From positions 1 through 64,000 of the forward strand of contig NZ_BDCD01000005.1 of assembly GCF_001613325.1 (NCBI RefSeq): a DNA stretch of 64,000 bases, given 5' to 3'. A model generated the notes under the pieces. The model was not told the DNA's origin and made no database searches. It saw nothing but the letters and a program-made list of their open reading frames with translations. This document shows, one piece after another, positions 40,376 through 48,734 of this stretch (its first letter is position 1; each line of letters begins with the position of its first letter). Made by a program: the position numbers and the translations under genes. The stretch is from Nocardia yamanashiensis NBRC 100130 (GTDB lineage: Bacteria; Actinomycetota; Actinomycetes; Mycobacteriales; Mycobacteriaceae).

Positions 40376-41668
40376 TCAGGCCCGAACAGCCGCTGGTTGT
40401 CGCCGGGCCTCCATCTTGGCGATCACCCGATGACCGAGTTCGTGCAGGGGTTTCTCGACCTTGTGGTAGGTCAGGGCGGACAGGCCGATCGAGACGGCGA
40501 TCCACGTCGCCCAGGTGAGCCAAGGGGTGACCGGGCCGAAATCCGGCCAGCGCGGGACGAAGTTCATCACCAGGGCGTGAACCAGGTAGAGCGAGTAGCT
40601 GATCCGGCCGAGGAACAGCAACGGAGCCGGGAACGAACGGCCGCGCAGGAGCAGAAAGGCGCCGAAGAAGAGATAGGCCGCGCCGATGGTGATGACGTCC
40701 TTCCAGGCGCCGCCGCTCACCTCGAACACGGCCTGGTGCAGCAGGTTCAGCTGGATGATCTTGAGGATGGGGATGAGCGCGATGGCCAGGCCGAAGACCG
40801 ACCAGCCGGCGCGCGGGCTGATCTCGCCGGAGGTCATCCGGTAGACGACCGTGCCGGTGAACATGGTGGCGAAGATGGCGACCGAGTACCAGGACGGGCC
40901 GGGTTGGTTGAGCGCCAAGGGAATTGCGATGGCGGACAGCACGACTGCGGTGAGCGCCGCGCGCCGAGTTGCGGCGCGAGCGGCGAAGATGACCGCGACG
41001 ACCACCGTGGTGATGAGCACCGCCACGCGGGTGGCGAGAGTCGCCTCGGGGCCGCTGAGGAGAGCGGCGGGAAGGAACACACCGGCCGGAAGGATCGCGG
41101 CCAGGGCGATGAGCGCCGACGGCACCGAGCGGCGATTGAGATTGCCGATGAAGAGCAGTGAGACGAACAGGTAGAAGGCCAGTTCGTAGGAGAGCGTCCA
41201 GGCGACCACGAGCATTTCCGAGTCGTGGCCGGTGATGAAGAAGTGCGCCATGGAGAAATTGGTGACCAGGTTCCAGGCCGGGTTGGCCATCCAGCCTGGC
41301 GGGCCGCCGTACATGCCGAGTAAATGCAGCACCAGCGCGGCAATCAGGCAACCCCAATACAGGGGGTAGAGCCGGAAGAATCGGCCCACCCAGAATCCGC
41401 CGAGCGAACGGCCGCGTTCCAACGATGCGGGGATGATGAACCCGCTGACGATGAAGAATACGAAGACGCCGAAGACGCCGGCGCCGAAGTAGTTCGCCGA
41501 GAATCGTTCGTAGGCGGGCCATGCCAGCTCGGAGCAATGCTGGATCACGACCGCCAAGGCGGCCAGACCACGCAACGCGTCCAAGAACTCGAACCTGCCC
41601 CCGCGGGTCTTGATTTTCACTTCGGCCGCCGCGCTCGGATCGGCAACAGCCTCATCGGAACTCGTCAC
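40376..41668 (-). CDS. Acyltransferase-3 family membrane protein (OafA-like)
   Basis: This 430-residue membrane protein has about ten helices and transfers an acyl group (often acetyl) to an extracytoplasmic sugar or lipid. FLDALRGLAALAVVIQHC near residue 30 carries the catalytic-type His of the R-G...H pattern, FIVSGFII follows, and RFFRLYPLYW supplies the conserved Arg pair. SYSLYLVH is the late family motif. The GTG at 41668 starts a compact N-terminus. The frame stays open far upstream through the sigma-factor gene, which is a G+C artefact. The acceptor is unknown. Confidence 0.82.
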   Translation of the reverse strand: MTSSDEAVADPSAAAEVKIKTRGGRFEFLDALRGLAALAVVIQHCSELAWPAYERFSANYFGAGVFGVFVFFIVSGFIIPASLERGRSLGGFWVGRFFRLYPLYWGCLIAALVLHLLGMYGGPPGWMANPAWNLVTNFSMAHFFITGHDSEMLVVAWTLSYELAFYLFVSLLFIGNLNRRSVPSALIALAAILPAGVFLPAALLSGPEATLATRVAVLITTVVVAVIFAARAATRRAALTAVVLSAIAIPLALNQPGPSWYSVAIFATMFTGTVVYRMTSGEISPRAGWSVFGLAIALIPILKIIQLNLLHQAVFEVSGGAWKDVITIGAAYLFFGAFLLLRGRSFPAPLLFLGRISYSLYLVHALVMNFVPRWPDFGPVTPWLTWATWIAVSIGLSALTYHKVEKPLHELGHRVIAKMEARRQPAAVRA

Positions 41669-41688
41669 GCGGTACCGCCGGAAATTCG

Positions 41689-41733
41689 AACCAGGTCGAT
41701 CAAACACACAGTTAGCGATACTAACCAGGTCGA
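41689..41733. promoter_or_regulatory. Repeats upstream of the acyltransferase gene
   Basis: AACCAGGTCGA occurs twice as a direct repeat 34 bases apart (41689 and 41723). Between them lies GTTAG-N5-CTAAC (41711-41725), a perfect 5-bp-arm palindrome. These fill the 83-base gap between the sigma-factor gene and the acyltransferase and probably form the latter's control region. Confidence 0.35.
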
Positions 41734-41751
41734 ATCGGGTTGTGTTATTCG

Positions 41752-42624
41752 TCAGCCGAGGACTGCGGTGAGGTCCAGGTGGGGGAGGCGGGACCGGTCG
41801 GAGAAGATGTCGATGGCGGTGATGCGGTCGGCGGCGACGGCGAAGCTCATGATCGAGAAGAGGTGGCCGTCGAGGGTGTTGACCAGGCCTGCGGTGCCGT
41901 TGACCAGGGCGGGGTGGGGGTGGGCGCGGGTGGCCATGCGCTGGAAGGTTTCCGCGAGGTTCGCGACGGCGAAGGCGCCGTGGACCAATCGAAGGGTGCC
42001 GGAGTCGGCGCGCAGGACCACATCGGGGTCGAGGAGGGTGAGGAGGGCTTCGAAGTCGCCTTCGCGGGCGGCGGCCAGGAAGGCGTCGACGATGCGGCGC
42101 TGGGCGTGGCGGTCGGGGGTGGGGGTGGGGAGGTCGCCGCGGATGCGGCGGCGGGCTCGGCTGGCGAGCTTCTTCGCGGTTTGGGGAGTGCGATCCATGA
42201 CGGGGGCGATCTGGTCGTAGGGCATGGCGAACATGTCGTGCAGGACGAAGGCCAGGCGTTCGGCGGGGGACAGCGATTCCAGGACGATCAGCAGGCCCAG
42301 GCCCATCGAATCGGCCAGCAGCGCTTCGTGTTCGGGGTCGGGGGTGCAGTCGCTGGTGATGATCGGGTCGGGCAGGTGGGCGGCTTCCAGGGGTTCCTCG
42401 TGACGGGTCTTGCGTGAGCGCAGCATGTCCAGGCAGACGCGGCCGACGACGGTGGTGAGCCAGCCGCCCAGATTGTCGATCTCGGCGGAACCGGTGCGGG
42501 CCAGCCGGAGCCAGGCTTCCTGGACGGCATCCTCGGCGTCGGGGAGCGAGCCGAGCATGCGGTGGGCGACCGCGCGCAGGTGCGGGCGGTGCTGTTCGAA
42601 ACTGTCGGCCAGGGCGTCGGGCAC
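41752..42624 (-). CDS. ECF sigma factor with fused SnoaL domain (ECF41-like)
   Basis: This 290-residue sigma factor has region 2 (about 8-75: HRMLGSLPDAEDAVQEAWLRL), region 4 (about 115-165: LSPAERLAFVLHDMFAMPYDQIA), and a C-terminal SnoaL-like domain of about 120 residues that stands in for an anti-sigma factor in ECF41/SigJ-type proteins. The usual ECF41 signatures are altered: DGGGK reads RADSGTLR and NPDKL reads SDRSRL. The GTG start has GAGGAGG 4 bases ahead. It is divergent from a serine hydrolase/DoxX/CMD-fold operon, the typical partner type of ECF41, with a matching promoter in the gap. Confidence 0.85.
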   Translation of the reverse strand: MPDALADSFEQHRPHLRAVAHRMLGSLPDAEDAVQEAWLRLARTGSAEIDNLGGWLTTVVGRVCLDMLRSRKTRHEEPLEAAHLPDPIITSDCTPDPEHEALLADSMGLGLLIVLESLSPAERLAFVLHDMFAMPYDQIAPVMDRTPQTAKKLASRARRRIRGDLPTPTPDRHAQRRIVDAFLAAAREGDFEALLTLLDPDVVLRADSGTLRLVHGAFAVANLAETFQRMATRAHPHPALVNGTAGLVNTLDGHLFSIMSFAVAADRITAIDIFSDRSRLPHLDLTAVLG

Positions 42625-42727
42625 GGTTCCTCCTCGAGAGATATGTCCGTATCGATGACGGAGCGCGCCGGGGGAATGTGACAACGGCCGGTGGATATCG
42701 GCCATTACCTGGGGTTTCCCGGCAATC

Positions 42728-42754
42728 GGTCACCTTTTCGCGCCGCCGCCCGTC
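42728..42754 (+). promoter_or_regulatory. ECF41-type promoter of the hydrolase/DoxX/CMD operon
   Basis: GGTCACC, then exactly 16 bases, then CGTC. The ECF41 consensus as I remember it is TGTCACA-N16-CGTC, so the spacing and the -10 are exact and the -35 matches 5 of 7. It points at the serine-hydrolase gene 38 bases downstream. Confidence 0.6.
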
Positions 42755-42791
42755 AGTGCGGCAGACGGATCGAGCGAAAGGAGAAAAGACG

Positions 42792-43940
42792 GTGAACGCG
42801 ATCGAGATACATGGCACCGTGGCCGACGGATTCGAGGATGTGCGAACCGAATTCGCCGCCGTGGTGGCCACGGAGGACGGGGAATCGGGGGCGCAGCTGG
42901 CGGCGTATGTGCGTGGGCGGCCGGTGGTGGACCTGTGGGCGGGTGCGCAGGTCACCGGGACGACGCTGACCGGATTGCATTCCTCGACCAAGGGTGCGGC
43001 GGGACTGGTGGTGGCGTTGCTGATCCAGGACGGCGTGCTCGAGGTCGATCGCCCGGTGGCGGAGTACTGGCCGCGGTTCGGTGCGGCGGGCAAGGGGCGC
43101 ATCACCGTCCGCGAGGTGCTGACCCATCGCTGCGGTGTCATCAATGCCGACGGCGGGTTCACGGTGGCCGAGCTGGCTTCCGATCGCGTCATCGCCGAGC
43201 GGCTGGCGGATCAGCGGCCGTTCTTCGCGCCGGGTACGTCACAGGGTTACGGCGGGTTCGTGACCTACGCGATCGTGGGCGAGGTGGTGCGAGCCGTCAC
43301 GGGCAGCAGTATTCAGGAGCTGTTCGAGCAGCGGATTCGTGCACCCTACGACTTGGACGTGTATCTGGGGCTGCTGGTGGAACTGGACGACCGCTACCTG
43401 CCGATTCTGCCCTGGCGCGCCACCCCGGAAATGGAATCGGCGTTCGAGGCGAATTCGCCCAACCCGTACGGCATTCCAGGTATCGCCTACAACCTCAACG
43501 CCCGCGGATTCACGCCCGCCGATGTCATGACCCTGCCCAACGACACCCGCTTCCGCCGGCTCGGCCAGGCGTCGGCGGGCGGGGTCGGCAGTGCCCGCGG
43601 CCTGGCCGCCATGTACGCCGCCGCGATCTCCGGCCTCGGCGACCTCCCACCCCTGCTGTCCCCGGACACCATCGCCCGCATCACCGAGATCCATTCCACC
43701 GGAACTGATCTCGTACGCGGCGACAACGCCCCCTACGCCCTGGGCTTCGAAGCCAAGACCCTCATCCACCGATTCCTCGGCGCACACGCCTTCGGCCACA
43801 CCGGCTCCGCGGGATCCGACGGCTTCGCCGACCCGCATACCGGCCTCACCTACGGCTACACCCGCCGCCGCGCCGCCTTCGCCTTCACCGCCCCCGAAAA
43901 CGCCCGGCTGGCATCCGTTCTACACAGGAGCAATCGCTGA
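42792..43940 (+). CDS. Beta-lactamase-fold serine hydrolase
   Basis: This 382-residue protein is of the class C beta-lactamase/esterase family (EstB-like). The nucleophile motif is SSTK in LHSSTKGAAG near residue 60, the Tyr motif is QGYGGFV near 155, and the third motif is GHTGSAG near 335. There is no signal peptide, so it acts in the cytoplasm, more likely as an esterase or peptidase than as a lactamase. It is the first gene of an operon facing the ECF sigma factor, with a predicted ECF41 promoter ahead. GTG start with an AAGGAG site. The next gene overlaps by TGATG. Confidence 0.85.
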   Translation: MNAIEIHGTVADGFEDVRTEFAAVVATEDGESGAQLAAYVRGRPVVDLWAGAQVTGTTLTGLHSSTKGAAGLVVALLIQDGVLEVDRPVAEYWPRFGAAGKGRITVREVLTHRCGVINADGGFTVAELASDRVIAERLADQRPFFAPGTSQGYGGFVTYAIVGEVVRAVTGSSIQELFEQRIRAPYDLDVYLGLLVELDDRYLPILPWRATPEMESAFEANSPNPYGIPGIAYNLNARGFTPADVMTLPNDTRFRRLGQASAGGVGSARGLAAMYAAAISGLGDLPPLLSPDTIARITEIHSTGTDLVRGDNAPYALGFEAKTLIHRFLGAHAFGHTGSAGSDGFADPHTGLTYGYTRRRAAFAFTAPENARLASVLHRSNR

Positions 43941-44314
43941 TGACCCAGAATTCGATTCTCAGTTCCCGCGGCATGCGCTTGGCGCGCTGGGTGCCCGCGA
44001 CCGCGGTATTGGCCGAGACCGCCGTCGGTTCCTATTGGGACCTGGCCCGCATCACTTATGTCCGCGATGTCTTCGACAAACTCGGCTACCCCATGTATTT
44101 CGCGACCATTCTCGGCGCGGCCAAAGTCGCGGCACTGGCCGCCATCCTCACCCCCGGCCATCCCCGCACCAAGGAGTGGGCCTACGCCGGATTGGTTTTC
44201 GTCTACGGCGGCGCGGCGGCCTCGCATATCGCCGTCGGCGATGGACCGGACAAATGGGGCGGCCCACTGGTTTTCGCCGCCTCCACCTTCGCGGTCCGCG
44301 CCGCCCTCGCCTGA
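43940..44314 (+). CDS. DoxX-like membrane protein
   Basis: This 124-residue protein has four predicted helices and the DoxX-like (PF13564) pattern: LAETAVGSYWDL near the start, LGYPMYFATILGAAKVAALAAIL in the second helix, EWAYAGLVFVYGGAAASHI in the third, and a short last helix. Members associate with redox or thiol proteins at the membrane in several bacteria. The ATG overlaps the upstream stop (TGATG), so it is translated with the serine hydrolase. Its role here is unknown. Confidence 0.8.
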   Translation: MTQNSILSSRGMRLARWVPATAVLAETAVGSYWDLARITYVRDVFDKLGYPMYFATILGAAKVAALAAILTPGHPRTKEWAYAGLVFVYGGAAASHIAVGDGPDKWGGPLVFAASTFAVRAALA

Positions 44315-44350
44315 TCCACCACACCGATATCAAAAGAGAGAAGGACGATC

Positions 44351-44860
44351 ATGTCGATCACCACGCAGGAACCGACCGGCTCGCGCCTGCCCAATCCCGG
44401 CCAGCTCGTCCCGGAAATGGGCGAGGTCGGCGCGGCGCTGTTCAAGGCCACGGGCAATGGTTCGGTCCCGCGCGCCACCATCGCCCTGCTGCAATTGCGG
44501 GCTGGGCAGCTCGTCGGCAGTACCTATCTGGTGCTGCTGCACGCCGGCAACCTGCGTAACGCCGGGGAATCCGAGCAGCGCATCGCTGCGGTCGCGACCT
44601 GGCAGGACGCGCCGTTCTTCACCGAGGCCGAACGTGCCGCGCTGGCCCTCACCGAGGCCGTGCTGCAACCGCCGGCGGCCGGCGAACGGGTCTCCGACGA
44701 GCTGTACGCGCGGGCGAGCGCGCACTACGACGACAAGGCCCTGGCGACCCTGGCGCTGGCCATCGGCCAGGTGAACTTCTTCGTGCCGGTCGCGCTCATC
44801 GGCAAACCGATACCTGGTCGGTCGCCAGCGGACCAGTGGACTCCCGTAGCGGGACAGTAG
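44351..44860 (+). CDS. CMD/AhpD-fold protein lacking the catalytic cysteines
   Basis: This 169-residue protein has the carboxymuconolactone decarboxylase fold: an all-helical body, RLPNPGQLVPEMGEV start, the AVATWQDAPFFTEAERAALALTEAV block and a late ALATLALAIGQVNFFVPVAL helix. In AhpD-like members the active site reads roughly NGCxxCxxxH. Here the same place reads GSTYLVLLH, so both cysteines are gone (Ser and Leu), while the His remains. Thiol peroxidase activity is therefore unlikely. CMD-fold proteins are the hallmark targets of ECF41 sigma factors, as placed here. A ribosome site AAGGA supports the ATG. Confidence 0.78.
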   Translation: MSITTQEPTGSRLPNPGQLVPEMGEVGAALFKATGNGSVPRATIALLQLRAGQLVGSTYLVLLHAGNLRNAGESEQRIAAVATWQDAPFFTEAERAALALTEAVLQPPAAGERVSDELYARASAHYDDKALATLALAIGQVNFFVPVALIGKPIPGRSPADQWTPVAGQ

Positions 44861-44881
44861 GATCCACGACTGCGTGAAACC

Positions 44882-44905
44882 GCCCTTCCCGAACCCGGGG
44901 AGGGC
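44882..44905 (+). terminator. Terminator of the hydrolase/DoxX/CMD operon
   Basis: GCCCTTCCCG pairs with CGGGGAGGGC (one G-U) across a 4-base loop, 21 bases past the CMD-fold stop. TTTT follows about 8 bases later. Confidence 0.5.
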
Positions 44906-44993
44906 TCCGCGCTTTTGCCCTGCCGCGCCCGGGCTAGGAACTAGTCTGTTGCGGACAAGCTGTTATCGGTCAAGGGCTCGAAGCGGTGATTGG

Positions 44994-45785
44994 ATGGACG
45001 GAGATGTCCCACTGGATCAACCACATACGTCCCGGATCTACGACTACTTCCTCGGCGGCAAGGACAACTACGAGGTCGATCGAGTTGCTGCGGAAGAGAT
45101 CCTGAAGGCGTGGCCGGATATTCGGGTGGCCGCGCGGGTGAATCGCCAGTTCATGCATCGCAGCACCCGGTTCCTGGCCGAGGCCGGCGTCCGGCAGTTC
45201 CTCGATATCGGGACCGGGATTCCGACCGAGCCGAACCTGCACCAGATCGCGCAGCAGACCGCGCCGGACGCCCGGGTGGTCTACGTGGACAACGATCCGC
45301 TGGTGCTGGCGCATGCGCGTGCGCTCATGGCGGCCAGCGCGCCGGAGACGATGACCTATATCCAGGGCGATGTCACCGATCCGAATTCGATTCTGCGGGC
45401 GCCGGAGCTGGGCCAGGTACTGGACCTGAACCAACCGGTCGGCTTGAGCATGATCGCGCTGCTGCATTTCGTCGAAGCCGACGTAAACAAGATCATTTCG
45501 ACTTTCCTCGACGCCCTCGCGCCCGGCTCGTATCTCGTGATCTGCATCATCACCGGCGATTTCGCGCCCGAGCAGCTAGCCGCCGCGCAGGACGTCTACC
45601 GGGTGCGCCGCATGCCCGCGCAGATCCGAAAGCGCGACGAGGTGCTCAGCTGGTTCGAGGGGCTCGAACTGGTGGAACCGGGGGTGGTGCCGCCGCACCG
45701 GTGGCGGGTCGAACAGGCCGAGGAGATTCCGGCGTCCTTCGACGCGAAGATCAATTGCTATTGCGGGGTCGGCCGTAAACCGTAA
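44994..45785 (+). CDS. SAM-dependent methyltransferase, DUF574 family
   Basis: This 263-residue actinobacteria-specific methyltransferase is of the DUF574 (PF04672) type. The start PHTSRIYDYFLGGKDNYEVDR is the family signature, followed by motif I FLDIGTGIPT near residue 75, VVYVDNDPLVLAHARALM, and an LHFVEAD segment. Substrates are unknown; Streptomyces genomes encode many copies. The ATG at 44994 gives the family-standard N-terminus. The longer frame upstream overlaps the terminator of the preceding operon. The gene stands alone. Confidence 0.85.
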   Translation: MDGDVPLDQPHTSRIYDYFLGGKDNYEVDRVAAEEILKAWPDIRVAARVNRQFMHRSTRFLAEAGVRQFLDIGTGIPTEPNLHQIAQQTAPDARVVYVDNDPLVLAHARALMAASAPETMTYIQGDVTDPNSILRAPELGQVLDLNQPVGLSMIALLHFVEADVNKIISTFLDALAPGSYLVICIITGDFAPEQLAAAQDVYRVRRMPAQIRKRDEVLSWFEGLELVEPGVVPPHRWRVEQAEEIPASFDAKINCYCGVGRKP

Positions 45786-45878
45786 TGCCGGGCAAGTCGG
45801 CGCAATACAATGCGATTGTCTTTCATCGCGTTTGTGCAGTCGTCGTATTTCGACCCTCTCGAGAGGGGTGCCGGTCGA

Positions 45879-46595
45879 ATGATCACCGCCAGAATCGCCG
45901 CCGTTAGTGCCGCCGCCGTCATCGCCGCCGCGGCCGGGCTCGTCGCGGGCTCGGGCGCCGCCGAAGCCTACGGGCCGTGGTCGTGCGCGGCGGACAATTG
46001 GATGCAGCCCACCGCCGAACTCTTCGGCACCTGGAACACCGCCACCATCACCGATCCCGCCGACGCCCGGCTCAACGACCCGCTCACCCAGTTCGAGCTG
46101 GAGGTGAACCTGACCGCGGCCATGGAGCTGGGGCTCACGGTGCACTCCGAGGCCATCGACGGCGTGTACTGGTCACAGGACTCACAGCAGATCACCTACG
46201 AGCCCGCGCGCCGCTTCGAGCTGGCCTGCACCGGGCGCGACAACCTGTGCTGGATCGCCGACGACCTGCGGGTGCGCTACAACCAGGAAGCCGTGCTGGG
46301 CATCGAATTCCTGACCGCCGACAACGAACGCGCCGACGGATTCCTGGTGCGGGTGCCCGGCGTCGACAAGACCCGCCTGCACGACGCGCTCCTGGCCGAT
46401 CCGGCCGCGCGGGATCGACTAGGCGGCGGTTCGGTCACCGAGGACGGCGCCCTGATCCTGGTCGCCGACCGCGGCGATCTCGACACGGTGCGCGGGTTCG
46501 TCGAAGGACTGGGCGCGCAATGGGATCCGGGGTCGGTCCGCTACGGCGACCGGCAAATGGTCACCGGCTACTGTGAGCCCGGAGTCTATTTCTGA
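45879..46595 (+). CDS. Secreted protein of unknown function
   Basis: This 238-residue exported protein has a signal peptide (MITARIAAVSAAAVIAAAAGLVAGSGAAEA, cleavage near residue 30). The mature part starts YGPWSCAADNW and has four cysteines (SCA, LAC, LCW, YCE). No family is recognised. The acidic FELEVNLTAAMELGLTVHSEAIDG and later DRGDLDTVRGFVEGLGAQW suggest an alpha/beta domain. The frame opens 23 codons earlier, but the ATG at 45879 follows GAGAGGGG and starts the signal peptide correctly. Confidence 0.65.
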   Translation: MITARIAAVSAAAVIAAAAGLVAGSGAAEAYGPWSCAADNWMQPTAELFGTWNTATITDPADARLNDPLTQFELEVNLTAAMELGLTVHSEAIDGVYWSQDSQQITYEPARRFELACTGRDNLCWIADDLRVRYNQEAVLGIEFLTADNERADGFLVRVPGVDKTRLHDALLADPAARDRLGGGSVTEDGALILVADRGDLDTVRGFVEGLGAQWDPGSVRYGDRQMVTGYCEPGVYF

Positions 46596-46690
46596 TCGCT
46601 ACCGCCGGGATGTACGGAATCGGTACGGCTCGCCCGAATTGAGAAAGTTTCCGGGTTGCCGAATCGTTGGACGGAGAAGCACCGATACTG

Positions 46691-47245
46691 GTGAGTTCCT
46701 CTGCCGCGGAGTGCATCTCGACCGGTAGCGTTGACTGGGTGCTGGTCGAGGATGTCCAGCCATACGGGATGTGGTGCGCAGTGTGGGATTTCGAGGTGTC
46801 ATCGGAATTGTCGATCGGCGAGTCGGTCTTGACCGAGTTGCAGGCGCGGGCCGTCACGGACGGGGTGGCCTTGCGGGTGGGGCTGGTACTGGAGCAGAAC
46901 GGGGCGATCCTGCTACTACAGCGGGACGAGTACCCGTCCACGCGCAGCCCGTTGAATCTGCCGGGAACCATCGTGCGCCCGGGCGAGCGGCTCTCCACCG
47001 CCGTCGCCCGAGCGCTGTACGAGGAGACCGCCCTGACCGTGGTCGATATCCAGCGGCATCTGGGCAGCTTCGACTACCTCGACAATGCCGGTAAACCGGT
47101 GCGACGCGAGCATTTCGCGGTCGGGGTGGCAGCGACCGGGCCGATCCGGCTGTCGAATTACTTCAGCTACCGATGGGTTCCGCTCGACGGCGAACTGCCG
47201 GTGACGCCGTCGATCCGGGCGATCCTGTCCGGCTATCGGAGCTGA
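46691..47245 (+). CDS. Nudix hydrolase family protein
   Basis: This is a protein of about 184 residues. An N-terminal region without homology (about 60 residues) precedes a Nudix fold. The Nudix box is GERLSTAVARALYEETAL, in which the R-x-L-x-EE core is intact, so Mg-dependent cleavage of a nucleoside diphosphate-X bond is expected. The substrate is unknown. The start is doubtful: TTG 46667 and GTG 46691 are both in frame, and neither has a well placed ribosome site. It is convergent with the flavoprotein gene, with a hairpin between them. Confidence 0.75.
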   Translation: MSSSAAECISTGSVDWVLVEDVQPYGMWCAVWDFEVSSELSIGESVLTELQARAVTDGVALRVGLVLEQNGAILLLQRDEYPSTRSPLNLPGTIVRPGERLSTAVARALYEETALTVVDIQRHLGSFDYLDNAGKPVRREHFAVGVAATGPIRLSNYFSYRWVPLDGELPVTPSIRAILSGYRS

Positions 47246-47296
47246 GGCGCGCGGCGCCGTGCCCGGAACCGCCGGTTCGCGGGCCCGCGCGCGCCT
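47245..47296. terminator. Hairpin between convergent genes
   Basis: AGGCGCGCG and CGCGCGCCT pair at the ends, with an inner GCCCG/CGGGC stem. It lies between the convergent Nudix and flavoprotein genes and can serve both. Confidence 0.4.
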
Positions 47297-48674
47297 AGGC
47301 GCGGCTGTCGCGGCGCACCGCCGAGACCGCTTTGCGGGCGGCCACCAGCACCGGGTCCCAGACCGGTGAGAACGGCGGGGCGTAGCCGAGGTCGAGGGCG
47401 ACCATCTGTTCCACGGTCATGCGCGCGGTCAGGGCGACGGCGGCGATGTCGATGCGTTTACCGGCGCCTTCACGGCCCGCGATCTGGACGCCGAGCAGGC
47501 GACCGGTGCGGCGTTCGGCGAGCAGTTTGACGGTCATCGGCGCGGTGCCGGGGTAGTAGCCGGACCGGCTGGTGGATTCGATCATCACCGTGACGTATTG
47601 CAGGCCGACAGCGCGAGCGTCCTTCTCGCGCAGCCCGGTTCGCGCCACCTCGAGATCGCAGACCTTGCTGACGGCGGTGCCGACCACGCCCGGGAAGGTG
47701 GCGTAGTCGCCACCGACGCCGGAACCGATGATCTGGCCGTGCTTGTTGGCATGGGTGCCCAGCGGGATATGGCGCAGGGTGCCGGACACCAGGTCCAGGA
47801 CCTCGACGCAATCGCCGCCGGCCCAGATGTTCTCGTGGCCGCGCACCCGCATGGCCAGGTCGGTGACCAGGCCGCCCGCCGGGCCCAGGGGCAGTTCGGC
47901 GGCGCGGGCCAGCTCGGTGTTGGGGCGCACCCCCAGCCCGAGCACCACCACGTCGGCGGGGTATTCGGCGTCGGTGGTGGTGACCGCTTCGACGCGGCCG
48001 TCGGCGGCGGTGCGGATGCCGGTCACCTCGGCATCGCCGATGACCTTGATTCCCATGCCCTCCATGGCTTTTCGCACCACCACGCCCATATCGGGGTCGA
48101 GGGTGGACATGGGTTCGGGGCCGCGGTTGACCATGGTGACCTCGTAGCCGCGATGGATGAGCGCCTCGGCCATCTCCACGCCGATATAACCCGCGCCGAC
48201 CACGACCGCACGCTGGCCCGGATTCGATTCCAGGGTGTCGATGAGGGCCTGGCCGTCGTCGAGGGTCTGCACGCCGTGCACGCCCGGGGCGCCGATACCG
48301 GGCAGCGGCGGGCGGATGGGGGTCGCGCCGGTGGCGAGCACCAGTTTGTCGTAGGACAGCCAGGATTCGGCGCCGGATTCCAGGTCGCGCCAGCGCACCC
48401 GCTGTCCGGGCACGTCGAGTTCGAGGACCTCGGTGCGCAGTCGCAGGTCGATATCGCGGGCCCGGTGCTCGGCGGGCGTGCGAGCGATGAGATCGTCGCG
48501 CTCGCCGACCTCGCCGCCCACCCAATACGGAATCCCGCAGGCCGAATACGAGGTGTAGTGCCCGCGCTCGAAGACCACGATCTCGAGCTCACCCGCGTTC
48601 TTCAGCCTGCGCGCCTGCGATGCCGCCGACATTCCGGTCGCATCCCCGCCGATCACCACCACGCGTTCGCTCAT
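47295..48674 (-). CDS. CoA-disulfide-reductase-like flavoprotein
   Basis: This 459-residue FAD- and NAD(P)H-dependent enzyme is of the pyridine nucleotide-disulfide oxidoreductase family. The FAD motif is VVIGGDATGMSAA, the redox Cys sits in YSACGIPYW (the single active Cys of CoA disulfide reductases and NADH oxidases), the second Rossmann motif is GAGYIGVEMAE, and the FAD-binding WAGGDCVE is near 285. The C-terminal dimerisation domain is complete. Substrates could be CoA disulfide, oxygen or polysulfide. No ribosome site is seen. A TAACGT box ends 7 bases before the ATG, so it is probably leaderless. Confidence 0.85.
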   Translation of the reverse strand: MSERVVVIGGDATGMSAASQARRLKNAGELEIVVFERGHYTSYSACGIPYWVGGEVGERDDLIARTPAEHRARDIDLRLRTEVLELDVPGQRVRWRDLESGAESWLSYDKLVLATGATPIRPPLPGIGAPGVHGVQTLDDGQALIDTLESNPGQRAVVVGAGYIGVEMAEALIHRGYEVTMVNRGPEPMSTLDPDMGVVVRKAMEGMGIKVIGDAEVTGIRTAADGRVEAVTTTDAEYPADVVVLGLGVRPNTELARAAELPLGPAGGLVTDLAMRVRGHENIWAGGDCVEVLDLVSGTLRHIPLGTHANKHGQIIGSGVGGDYATFPGVVGTAVSKVCDLEVARTGLREKDARAVGLQYVTVMIESTSRSGYYPGTAPMTVKLLAERRTGRLLGVQIAGREGAGKRIDIAAVALTARMTVEQMVALDLGYAPPFSPVWDPVLVAARKAVSAVRRDSRA

Positions 48675-48681
48675 GCGGTTC

Positions 48682-48687
48682 ACGTTA
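48682..48687 (-). promoter_or_regulatory. -10 element of a probable leaderless transcript
   Basis: On the minus strand TAACGT fits TANNNT and ends 7 bases before the flavoprotein ATG, the expected distance for an mRNA starting at or beside the start codon. Confidence 0.4.
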
Positions 48688-48734
48688 CGAGACGACGGGG
48701 CGAAAGCGGCACGCCGACCGGCCGGTCCTGGCGG

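Noticed and set aside
41669..43192. 500-codon upstream extension of the acyltransferase-3 frame
   Set aside because: It runs through the sigma-factor gene in another frame and is Arg/Pro-rich. The acyltransferase family starts just after 41668.
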